Positions 8,289-16,813 of a stretch of DNA of 19,287 nucleotides are shown piece after piece; the stretch's first letter is position 1, and every line of letters begins with the position of its first letter. Source of the stretch: Pleurotus ostreatus/Saccharomyces cerevisiae fusant (Eukaryota > Opisthokonta); NCBI GenBank assembly GCA_024196135.1, contig JAMQCK010000606.1, positions 1 to 19,287 on the forward strand, read 5' to 3'. A model generated the notes under the pieces. It was not told where the DNA came from. It saw nothing but the letters and a program-made list of their open reading frames with translations, and ran no database searches. The position numbers and the translations under genes are program-made.

Positions 8289-8852
8289 GTCGTCATCATG
8301 AGGGAATCTCTGCGCTGGCTATTGAAGAGATAGAAACGCAGCGCAGCTAGAGCGGGTGTGGGGCTTCGTATCCCATTGTCAGACCACCGCCTGACCGAGA
8401 TGACGAGTGCTCTGGGTCACTCTCTCATGAAAGTCACAGGTCATGACAAAGGTACCAGCATATAATGTATCATGGCCGCTGGAAACGCGCTTCAACGCTT
8501 GCGACTGGCGAACTTCCCAAACACAGCCGCTGCCTCGGAAAGGAGAGATATGTTCTTGAGGGCTTGATGCTATATCCTGGACCCTCGATTCCGAGGAGAA
8601 ACCCGGAAGAAAATTCGGGACCTCTGGGGCCAACCGCCTGGGCTGGCGTTTGCAGTGAGAGACGAACGCACATATGCGCTGCTCGATGGGAATTGGCAGT
8701 TCGGCAACTGCCGAGATCGCACACATGTCGAGAACGGTGATGCTAAAGACCTCGCCACACACGTAAAACGTACGAGAAACTGCTATGGCTGTAACAAGCG
8801 AAGTTGAGGCTAGGTCAAGAATCCGTGTTTTGGGCCGCACAGTAACCAGAAC

Positions 8853-8857
8853 AAAAA
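8853..8857 (-). terminator. Pol III T5 terminator of tRNA-Val
   Basis: Five T residues on the minus strand, six bases after the tRNA 3' end. Confidence 0.8.
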
Positions 8858-8862
8858 GCTCA

Positions 8863-8936
8863 TGAGTCGGCCCAGGTTCGAACTGAGGACCTTCTGTGTG
8901 TTAGACAGATGCGATAACCAACTACGCCACCGACCC
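8863..8936 (-). tRNA. tRNA-Val (anticodon AAC)
   Basis: A 74-nt cloverleaf without intron. Acceptor arms GGGTCGG and CCGACTC pair (one G-T), discriminator A at 8863. The D arm contains GCGTAGTTGGTTATCGC. The anticodon stem TCTGT/ACAGA encloses loop CTAACAC, giving AAC. T arm CTCAG-TTCGAAC-CTGGG includes the B box. A TTTTT terminator follows at 8857-8853. Close in pattern to fungal Val-AAC. Confidence 0.95.
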
Positions 8937-9097
8937 GTTGGAATGGGGGAAGGTGTTGAGCAAATGAAGGAATGGGAAAGGGAAAAGGAGGGTAGGAGGA
9001 AAGGAGGGAGAAGAGAGTCCATGAAAATGGCAAGAAACTTTTGTACCAAGAAGAAATACACAGCCAGGAAAGGACAGAGTAATGACTGCTAGCCTAT

Positions 9098-9176
9098 CCA
9101 TCACACAGTCATTAGACCATCACACGGTCTACTGACCAGAACCCATCACACAGCCTAGTGACTAGCCCATCACACA
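9098..9176. repeat. Four-copy CCATCACACA repeat spanning the BTB gene stop
   Basis: The word CCATCACAC(A/G) occurs at 9098, 9117, 9143 and 9167, spaced 19-26 bp with variable CTAGTGAC/CTACTGAC/TCATTAGA-like spacers. On the gene strand it reads TGTGTGATGG. The rightmost copy encodes the last residues (CVMG) before the stop at 9164-9162, and the other three lie in the 3' UTR. Confidence 0.75.
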
Positions 9177-12100
9177 TTCCTCATGCGCCGCTTCCTCCCT
9201 CTCCTTCGCCCGTCTCCACGCTTCTTCCCTCTCCTTCTCCCGTCTCTCCGCTTCTTCCCACGCCTCCCTCACCCGTCTTTCCGCGTCCGCCACTTTCTTT
9301 GCCTCCTCCCTCTCCTTCGCTTCCTCCCTCTCCTTCGCCTCTTCCTCTTCCTTCGCCTTCTCCGCTTTTTCTGCCTCTCTTGCTCGTCTCTCCACCTCTT
9401 CCCTTTCCTTCGCCTCCTCCCTTTCCATCTCCTCCCTCTCCTTCGCTTCCTTCCTCTCCTGAACCCGTTTCTCCCTCTCCTCCACCTCCCTCGCCTGTCT
9501 TTCCGCCTCTGCCGCTTTCTTCGCCTCCCTTGCTAGTCTCTCCTCCACCTCCCTTGCTCTTCTCTCCGCCTCCGCCGCTTTCTTCGCCTCTTTCACCCGC
9601 TTCTCCCTCTCCCTCTTCCGTCTGTTTTTCTCTCTCACTCTCATTTTTTCGCGCTCCTTTAATTCAATCTCTTCCAGAGCCTCCGATGCGGCCTCTTCCA
9701 GCGCATTTGCTATGGCGTCGAGCGCTTTTGCAGTGGCGTCGACGGGCGCCTGTGCAGTGGCGTCGTTGAGAATCGTCGCGCTGGCGTCGTCGGGAGTCGT
9801 CGTGTTGGCCTCAACGCGCGTGGTTGGACTGGCGTCCGCGAGCGCCTCCGTGCTGGTCTCCTCGTTCGTCGTCGGACTGACCTCATCACGCGTCGTCGGA
9901 CTGGCCTCGGCATGCGTCGTTAGAAGGGACCCCCTTCCCGCCGGCGAGCTGACCTCTTCAGGTGCACAGGGTGTCACGATCACCGCGCAATCCACGGACG
10001 TAGTGGGCGACGAGGTCGACGCATGAGGCTGTCGAGATGGCGGGCCGTCAAGCATGGTGGACGTCGCGTCGACCACATCGATGGGTGGCGACGCCGGCGC
10101 AGAATCGGTAACGGCTTCTGCAGCTGAAGCTAAAGGGGCCGCGGAATCTGCAGGTGAAGCGGGGTTTGGAGTGGGTGCCAAAGGTGAAGCGGGAGTGAGG
10201 TTCGTAGCTGAAGCGAGAGTGGTCTCCTCAGGTGAGACAACCTCAGGCTCTGCAAGTGAGGCAACCACAGGCTCTGCAGCCAAAGGGACCGCGGGTTCTT
10301 CGGCCCCAGGTCGGACGGCGATCTTCAGTTCGCATTCAGCGAATGGATCGCATTCGCACGTTTCGAATGGGCTACATGCGCACGTTTCGAATGGCTTGCA
10401 TTCGTACGTATCGAATGGCTTACGTGCGAATGGCTCGCATTTGTACGCATTGACAGGACATGCGCATGCAACATTGCCGCAACGGAAGCAGCTGGCCACA
10501 ACAGGATTTCCCTGTACCTCGATAGGCAAAGTCTCTTGAGCTGCTGAAGGCCGCGCCGACCTGCTAGTAACTGCCTGGTCACCGATGGTGGTTGGTGTAC
10601 CGGAAGGTAGCGGACTGGCGACCGTAGTAATGGGCAGGTCGACAACGACTCTGAGTGGCGTGTCGACGGCCGCGCGAGCTAGCGGGACGCCTGCTTCTGG
10701 CGTCGCAGAAGCAGGGGGCGTGGGCGCAGTGGACGGCGAGGACGTCGGCGTCTTTGCTGATGAGGCCGACACGGTCGTGGATGAAGCGGAAACAGTCGGC
10801 GTGGATGAAGCGCCGGAAACACTCGGTTTGAAGGAAGCGGAAACAGCTGGCGTGGACGAAGCACTAACAATTGGCGTGAACGATGCCCTGGCATCCGGCG
10901 AGGATGACTCGGAAGTCGTTTGTGCGGTAGTAGATAAAGCCGTTGTCGCGTAGACGGGAGGCTCAGGAGTGCAGTCGACAGCTGGAGATGGAGACGGGGT
11001 CGAGATGGTGGAGCGTGCAGTCGAGATGGATGGCCGCGTGATGGGCAACGAAGGGACAGGTGAAGGCGAACGTGTTTGCTCTGTCCGAGCGACTGACGAA
11101 CTTGGCGAGGGCGAGGAAGCCGGCGCCAGCCCAGCGTCCACGATCGCTCGCTCGACGTCGTAGGCAAGATCCTTCGGGCCCGCCTTGCGGTTTGCCTCCC
11201 TGATCCTCGCGATCTTGAGCACCGTACCCGCACCCAGCCGCGCCGCGTCCTCCTCGCTCACACCATCCAGCCAACACTCCGTGGTGCACGCCTCGACGAA
11301 CGCGAGGAGGAGCCAGTCTTGCAGCTCGGTGAGGTCGCTTGGCGTTCCCTGTACGGAGAGACCGCCGCACCCATTAGAGTCAGAATTGCCGAATTCTCGC
11401 GCTACGGCAATCTTATCCACCACGCTCCCCAGGCGATATACTTCATCCACGGCGCGCCGGCGGAGGGCGAGGAAAGACCACTTATGCGCGAGGCGGAGGA
11501 CGGAGGACCATTCGATGGCGGTGGTGAGGGTGGGAGTGGCGATTTCGCTGGGGTAGGGGACGTGTTAGCGAGGTTTAACGGAGGGGAGGGGTGTGGACTG
11601 AGGAAGTAACGTAGAGAAGAGGAGGAAGGTGGTGGAAAAGATCGAGCTGTGCAATGGGAAGAACGAGAAATACAATACACTCACACAGGATAGATCAACG
11701 ACAAGAAACGGTCAAGGTCCACGCAGGACACCCCCGGGAGCCGAATAGGTCCCTTGTCCGTACCATCCGCGAGGTACCTGGCGGAGAAAGCGGACGAGTG
11801 CGCCTCGAGCGTGTAGCGGAAGACGCGGTAGAGTGTGCCGTCGTCGAGCTGGGGGAGGGCGGGGAGGTGTCAGTATGAGAAAGTGGTAAGGATGATCGGA
11901 AGGAGGGTCATATTTGTCGAAAGCATGGTCAGAAAGAACACTGTGCGCAGCAAACTCACCAGCAGCTCGACCGTCCTTGGGTCGAGATAGAAACGGTGAT
12001 GTTTCTTAAACGTTGGCTGAGGCGATGGCATACTACTTGTAGGCGAGACGCTGGTTCGGAAGGCGATTCGAGTGGGAGATATGACGGTAGATCCACGGTC

Positions 12101-12349
12101 TTCCGATGCACGACCGCGGGGAAGAGGTGGGTGGCCGTCGATGTCGACCGTAGCGTTATCGGGTCTTGCGAGCTGCACTGGGATGTCGACGTTGCCGATG
12201 GAATTGGCGCGGTCAGAGGATCGCGCACTGTCGGACGACTTCACGCTATCGAGAGACTGCACAGTATCGATGGATAGCACGCTGTCAGTAGACTGCACGC
12301 TCTCGAGCGAATTCATGCTACAGGAGCGCGACCGTCGACGGTCAGACAT
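9162..12349 (-). CDS. BTB/POZ domain protein with Cys-octad repeat and long charged helix
   Basis: Exons (minus): 12349-11960, 11848-11685, 11547-9162; 979 aa. The ATG has A at -3. Residues 11-52 are a Ser/Asp hexad repeat; ~115-185 form the BTB fold (FYLDPRTVELLLDDGTLYRV, TLEAHSSAFSARYL, IRLPGVSCVDLDRFLSLIYP); ~186-290 match the C-terminal extension of basidiomycete BTB proteins (IEWSSVLRLAHKWSFLALRR, VDKIAVAREFG, LGAGTVLKIARIREA). Then follow ~240 residues rich in Ser/Thr/Pro/Ala, a Cys-rich octad repeat (11 Cys in 538-590), ~200 residues of Ala/Thr/Asp-rich degenerate repeats and, from ~794 to the end, an E/K/R/A-rich continuous helix. BTB domains mediate dimerisation and often recruit Cullin-3; no direct evidence for either here. 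Members of this fungal family are numerous and mostly uncharacterised. The low-complexity parts are one open exon without stops, which supports their being coding. Confidence 0.8.
9165..9720 (-). repeat. E/K/R/A-rich helical segment of the BTB protein
   Basis: About 185 residues built from words such as KEREEAKEREE, AEAERRAREVEERLAREA and AEAERQAREVEE, with i/i+4 opposite charges and few of the hydrophobic residues expected in a true coiled coil. This is the pattern of single alpha-helix (ER/K) domains, though a coiled coil is possible. At DNA level it is a run of imperfect CTCCTTCGC-type repeats. Confidence 0.75.
10332..10490 (-). repeat. Cys-rich octapeptide repeat in the BTB protein
   Basis: Eleven cysteines in 53 residues (538-590). 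It opens with CFRCGNVACAC (CxxCx4CxC), followed by octads KPFDTYEC, KPFETCAC, SPFETCEC, DPFAECEL, consensus xPFETCxC. The DNA unit is 24 bp with the shared words CCATTCGAAACG. A Zn- or other metal-binding module is a reasonable inference; I recognise no named family. Confidence 0.7.
11849..11959 (-). other. Intron 1 of the BTB gene
   Basis: A 111-bp phase-0 intron, GTGAGT...CCCCCAG, splitting VELL from LDDGTLYRV inside the BTB fold. Intron 2 is 11684-11548 (137 bp, GTGAGT...CCCCAG), joining IYP-V to EIATPTLTT. Confidence 0.8.
12194..12319 (-). repeat. 18-bp coding repeat, Ser/Asp hexads
   Basis: Seven hexads at residues 11-52: SMNSLE, SVQSTD, SVLSID, TVQSLD, SVKSSD, SARSSD, RANSIG. Consensus SVxSxD. 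Serines followed at +2 or +3 by acidic residues resemble CK2 sites; this is inference only. Confidence 0.8.
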
Positions 12350-12434
12350 GGTGGTTGACAACGACCTTGAGGCGGCGGCGACAGACGACCTTGAGATGGA
12401 GGCGGAAGGCGACCCTGAGCTAGATGCACTCGAT

Positions 12435-12453
12435 ACATGTGCTCAGCACATGT
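12435..12453. promoter_or_regulatory. Inverted repeat ACATGTGC-TCA-GCACATGT upstream of the BTB gene
   Basis: A perfect 8-bp inverted repeat with a 3-bp spacer, 86-104 bp upstream of the BTB ATG. Each arm contains a CANNTG E-box (CATGTG/CACATG), so a bHLH dimer pair or another symmetric regulator could bind. Confidence 0.45.
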
Positions 12454-12908
12454 ACGGCAGTTACGACATCTTAGTACGGTAGGCGTCTATCGAGGGCTTC
12501 TCGGTCACGGTACGAGCCTCGAGTGCCGTATACAGAAAGAGGAAATTCACAGTGGACATCACCTCAGCCGTGCATATCGCATTATGAATGCGCACGAAGG
12601 AGAGAATGCTTTGAGGGGATCACACTGAGAACATGATGACGGTGAGGACGCAAGTAATTTGTTTGCCCGAGTTTGGGAGTTTCGCTGGCCGGAACGTGCC
12701 GAGCGAAGGGAACGTGATCGTGACAGACTGGTATCACTGTCACTCACATTCTTCGCTACTAGTACTTCAGACCACAGTAGAGGCCTCAGAGAAGGTCATA
12801 GAGGGAAGAAAAATCATGCACTAATCGGGATACTTAACGTACGTTTAAAGCAGTTCGCGAGGGTTTAGGGCTCAGTGGCCATCCCCTCAGAACCCCTCGC
12901 GGTGGTCT

Positions 12909-12959
12909 CCAGTGACCCCAGGCTACCAGTGACCCCAGGCTACCAGTGACCCCAGGCTA
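12909..12959. repeat. 17-bp tandem triplication CCAGTGACCCCAGGCTA
   Basis: Three identical, directly adjacent copies at 12909, 12926 and 12943. The period is not a multiple of three and no open frame surrounds it, so it is non-coding. Confidence 0.95.
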
Positions 12960-14372
12960 TTAAACGATGTCCTCCGTTCGATCCGCTGCAGATGGATTTT
13001 TTGCCTCTGTATATCGGAATATACTTGCGCGGCCCTTTGTTTGTTGCAGAAAATGCAGCAAATGTTGGCTCTTTCACTCAAGTCGAAAGTCGAACCTGCA
13101 AGTCACGCTGTAGTCACGAGAAGGTAGCGATCAGTCGGTCGGCAAAGACCGACATCCATTGCTTCCGCCTTGCCTCGCGCCATCGTGAGGCGATCATTTA
13201 ATGCTGAGTCTTGCTGACGGAGAAAGGTACTCCTAGATAGCTTATGGACACCCATGTAAGGAACTTGTAAAGCTGACACAGGCAAAGACGCTCACAGAAC
13301 ATGCCAGGATGTCCAGGGGCGGAGGAGGAAGAGAGTCAGACGTGACTCGTGACTCGACGCGTCGAAATTCGCCATTCCACTGAACATACCGCTGTTATCC
13401 ATCGCACATCGCCAAGGAGTCTTCGGGGAGGATGTCCCTCGCCGGCTGAGACGCGCTGGGGTGCATTCAAGGCCCGATGCAGGACGGACACGACGTTTTC
13501 ATGACTTTTCGTGGCGCGCGGCAAACTCCGTTGTTCATGTTCGAACAACTCACTGATGCTGCGCCGCGGAGCGACCCCGGATTTATCTATGGGGAGGGGC
13601 GGCCGGGCAAGTCGTGCTAGTTTCAAGAGTCCAAGACCCTCGTCACTGTTTGCCAGCCTTCCAGAAGTCCGAAGCCGTTGTATACATTGCACCAACCCTC
13701 GCGATCGCGCAGCTCAGCGCTGCGCCCGCCTCCTCTGGTCGAGACCAGCATACCCGCTCAGTCCCGCAAGTCCTCTGCCGCCGTTGCCTTCGCAGTCTGC
13801 CTCGACGCTGCCGCTCTGCAGAATCTCTGCGAATGACGCCTGCCCGACCCCGAAGCTGTTCTCCCTATCGACGCTCTCGCAAGCTCCGAGCCTTGTCGCC
13901 GCCGGCCCTCCGCCGACGGCCATAATCCTACGAGGGCCGCCGGCGACATCCTCGCGGGCCCAATGGCGACACCCTCCCCCTCCTGAGGCACCCCGACGTC
14001 GCGCTGAAGACGCACACTCACTCATGTCGACTCACCCGCTTACCAAGATGGGCGCCTAATCCGGGGTTGACGCCCGGCGGCATCAATTGTCGCAAACGCG
14101 GACCCCCAATTGTGACTTGTCCACCACAAATCACAGCCCGAATCAGCGACAACTAATGGGCAGATGACGAGCGTGGGCCCGTATTGCCGTAATGTGCGCC
14201 ATTGGGTTGCCGTGACCTGCGCGAGGACCCCCTGGCCATCGCCCTGCGGGGGCAGGTGAAATGACTCGAGGCGGGGACTTATAGGGCGGGGTAGTATGCT
14301 GGGATCTGCACGCTCGCAGCCCAGTTAATCACCGCTTGCCTGAGTTCACCATCACGTCCGTTCTGCACCAGT

Positions 14373-15970
14373 ATGGCCACGGTACAAGTCGCGTCCACCT
14401 CAATTCTCGCGCCGCCATCGACTACCTCGTCGACCCCTGACGCGTCGCCTGCCACCGTCTCGCCACCGTCGCATCCCGCCATTCACGACGCGACTATTCT
14501 CCCGCCCTACTCCCCCGCGCGCGACGCACCTCCATACACACCTGCCGCACGCGATGACGAGCGTGTGCTCCTCGCGCAGCCGCGCCGCAATGACCGCGAC
14601 CGCCCGCCTACTGGGCATTTCCTCCAGCAATCCGGGCCCATCTCACTTGTCCTCTACGACCAAGCGGAGAACGCCACTACTCCTCTCTTCCGGCAGCGCG
14701 CTGATGTGCGCGGGACTGTCGGTCTCGCCCCCAGGCTGCGCGAACGTGCGTCTGAGGTCGTGGTAAGGGTGAGTCAAGAAAGCCCTACACATGCGCCCAT
14801 CCGTCCTGACGTCCTCGCGTAGGTAGAGGGCCGGCTCGAGCTCGCTTACTCTGGCGGGAGCGCGCAGACAACGCGCACGGTGGACGATTGCTACACCATC
14901 TGGTCCGCAGACACTGCCGAGGGCTGCAGCATGCCACCGAGCGAGGTCGGCTTCTGCGTGCCGCTGCCCCATGGGTACACAGGCTCGGACGGGAAGACGT
15001 ATACGCTGCCCCCGACCTTCCTCTGGGTCCAGCACGGGACGGCGGGGGTGTTCGTGAGGAGCTACTACCGCTTGCGCGTACTGGTCTATGAACGGCCACA
15101 TGGGCCTTTCGGATTGCTTGCTGGATCTCGTAGGTGAGTACTGGTGTGGTATTTTCGAAGAACGTGGTACTGACTGGTGGCTTTAGAATGCTTGTACCCT
15201 TCGAATACCGCCCGAGGACGCGGCCAGTCGCCCCATTCTTCCCGCTCTCATGCTTCTTCTCCACCGTCAAACACATGCCTGAAGAGTGGGAAGAGACCGC
15301 TCTGGTTGTCGAGCCCGCCGCGGGCTCCAAGCTCGGTTGCGTGCAGTGCCAGGTAATTCCTACTCCACCCGCCCTCATAATTACATTCTCATCATTTCCC
15401 CAGCTCTTCCTCCCTGCGGTCAAAGTCTTCGCCCTAAGCGACAAAATCCCCTTCCATGTTCTACTCTCCGGCCGCGTCGACGCTTTGCGCGCCTTCGTGC
15501 CCTTGGATGAGGTCCCCAGCCCCAGCGACTGCCGCAAAGGCAAAATACGGCCCGGCGGCGTCGGCGCGGTGCGCATCTCAATCGTCCGCGAGGTCATTGT
15601 CGAGGTGCGCAGTACGCGCATCGTACGGTCCGAGCGCATAGGCGAGGGGCGCATCTGGCCTGTACCACCGACGGTCCGGGCGATGGAGGACGCGAGCAAG
15701 CGCGCGTTCGAGGACTTCCCCTGCGAGAACGCCGACTGGGAGGGCGAGCTGGCGTGTCGGAAGGACATCATCACGGGCGGGTTCACGGCGAGCGGGCTAT
15801 GGGTGCAGGTACGCCGAATTTGTGGCAACCTGCATGGTCGCGGGGGCTCATGTGATCTGCAGGATGTTATCCTCCTGGAGCTGACACCGCTGGTTGCGGG
15901 AACGATGCAGAGCGTGCGCAAACGCGTGCCCATCCGGCTCACGACGGAACCATATACGGAGCCGGACTAA
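14373..15970 (+). CDS. Arrestin-like domain protein
   Basis: Exons: 14373-14768, 14823-15133, 15187-15352, 15404-15808, 15863-15970; 461 aa, introns 51-54 bp. Residues 1-85 are Pro/Ser/Thr-rich and disordered, with LPPY (43-46) and APPY (52-55); the first fits the [LP]PxY pattern bound by WW domains of Rsp5/NEDD4 ligases. Then come beta-strand blocks typical of the arrestin N-like fold: ISLVLYDQAE, DVRGTVGL, EVVVRVEGRLELAYS, PPTFLWVQHGTAGVFVRSYY, RLRVLVYERPHGPFG, VPFEYRPRTRP, VKVFALSDKIPFHVLLSG, VEVRSTRIVR, DWEGELACRKD, TGGFTASGLWVQDVILLEL. Fungal arrestin-related proteins act as cytosolic adaptors for ubiquitylation and endocytosis of transporters; that role here is inferred. Introns 3 and 4 are multiples of three without in-frame stops; intron 1 ends in an in-frame TAG. 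Confidence 0.82.
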
Positions 15971-16452
15971 ACATCGGAGTTACACGAATCCGTTGTTTCC
16001 TTGCTTCTATCGAATCTGTCGCCAGCCTATTCGACCGGCGCGCCTCAATCTCTACCAACGACGCCGCGCTCCTACCATCATCGGCGGGCGCGGACAGGAA
16101 AGCGTAGTGCCACGGAGGTATGAGGACGGAGAGCCGCCTATTTAAGCAAATTTATAGCAGAAGCCCTCGACCAGTCACGCATGGCGTCGGTCAATGTATT
16201 GACGACTACGATCACGAAGGACTAGCACATATTCGACACTGATACCTATGGTATACCAAATTACAGTACATACAGTCGTATCACATCGGCAGGGATTAGC
16301 TGTTCGTTACTTTCTATCAGCTCGTTAGTGGATGAAATATACCCATCTTGCCTAGAAAGATAGTGTTCATCGCAGCCAGGTTCTCTCCCAACAAATGATG
16401 CATCGGTCACCTTGCGCGCATATAAGCAGCGAAGAGGGCAAAAACGTATGTA
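15971..16452. other. 3' region of the arrestin-like gene, no gene seen
   Basis: 480 bp downstream of the arrestin-like stop, more AT-rich than the exons (for example TATTTAAGCAAATTTATAG near 16140). It contains the tRNA-Gly T5 terminator (16444-16440, minus). No open frame with a recognisable product. Confidence 0.5.
16440..16444 (-). terminator. Pol III T5 terminator of tRNA-Gly
   Basis: Five T residues on the minus strand, eight bases after the tRNA 3' end. Confidence 0.8.
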
Positions 16453-16523
16453 TGCATTAAGGGGGAATCGAACCCCCGGCGGGTCGATGGCAACGACCCA
16501 GGTTACCACTACCCCATTAATGC
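16453..16523 (-). tRNA. tRNA-Gly (anticodon GCC)
   Basis: A 71-nt intron-less cloverleaf. Acceptor arms GCATTAA and TTAATGC pair perfectly, discriminator A at 16453. The anticodon stem GGTCG/CGACC encloses loop TTGCCAT, giving GCC. T arm GGGGG-TTCGATT-CCCCC carries the B box. Typical eukaryotic Gly-GCC length and D-arm (GGTAGTGGTAACC). Confidence 0.96.
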
Positions 16524-16813
16524 TTGAAGGACGGCACTGTCCCAGCAGACTTGCGGTCCTTCGATCTAGTACAGGGATAAGCAGCGGAGCAGGTACTCAG
16601 CGTACATTGAGCAAGAACGACCTGTGTCGGTGTTGCAGAAACTTGCACTTAAGAGTCACTGGAGAAGATCCCGCGGCGCTGGATTGAAGCGCGTACATTT
16701 AGTTGCACATAGCCATAGCCGGAAGGGATATGTGCTGCGATTATCAGTATATAGACTTGCATGAAGGTCGTCCGTGGTGCGTGAGGTATACATAGAATAC
16801 ATAGCGATCCACG

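Larger units (their letters stand above)
8203..8862. other. Intergenic region upstream of the ALDH gene
   Basis: This 660-bp stretch holds a strong stem-loop (8254-8288) and the Pol III terminator of the tRNA. The longest open frame (8379-8840, minus) begins with GTG, has no domain I recognise and is AT/GC-mixed unlike the neighbouring exons; I do not call it a gene. Confidence 0.5.
12350..14372. other. 2-kb divergent intergenic region, no supportable gene
   Basis: This lies between the divergent BTB and arrestin-like starts. It contains an E-box inverted repeat (12435-12453), a 17-bp triplication (12909-12959), three TGACTC/GAGTCA words within 13333-13355 and, near the arrestin gene, CCAAT at 14106, ATTGG at 14201 and a TTATAG at about 14278. 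GC-rich open frames at 13511-14060 exist on both strands, but none begins with a credible ATG or shows a family I know. Confidence 0.5.

Noticed and set aside
8379..8840. 153-codon open frame on the minus strand between the ALDH gene and tRNA-Val
   Set aside because: It starts at GTG, has no recognisable domain or splice structure, and sits in non-coding-like composition. Cannot be excluded without RNA data.
9158..9769. 203-codon Pro/Ser-rich open frame on the plus strand
   Set aside because: It is the reverse complement of the E/K/R-rich helix codons (CTC/TTC words) and has no domain.
11343..11383. GC-AG intron of 41 nt in the BTB gene
   Set aside because: It shifts the frame away from TPSDLTELQDWLLLAFVEAC, which is the family-like frame.
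12861..12880. Telomere-like GTTTAGGG
   Set aside because: A single copy only; no array.
13333..13355. Cluster of three Gcn4-like TGACTC words
   Set aside because: Half-sites without the full TGASTCA, about 1 kb from either flanking start codon; too weak to call a regulatory site.
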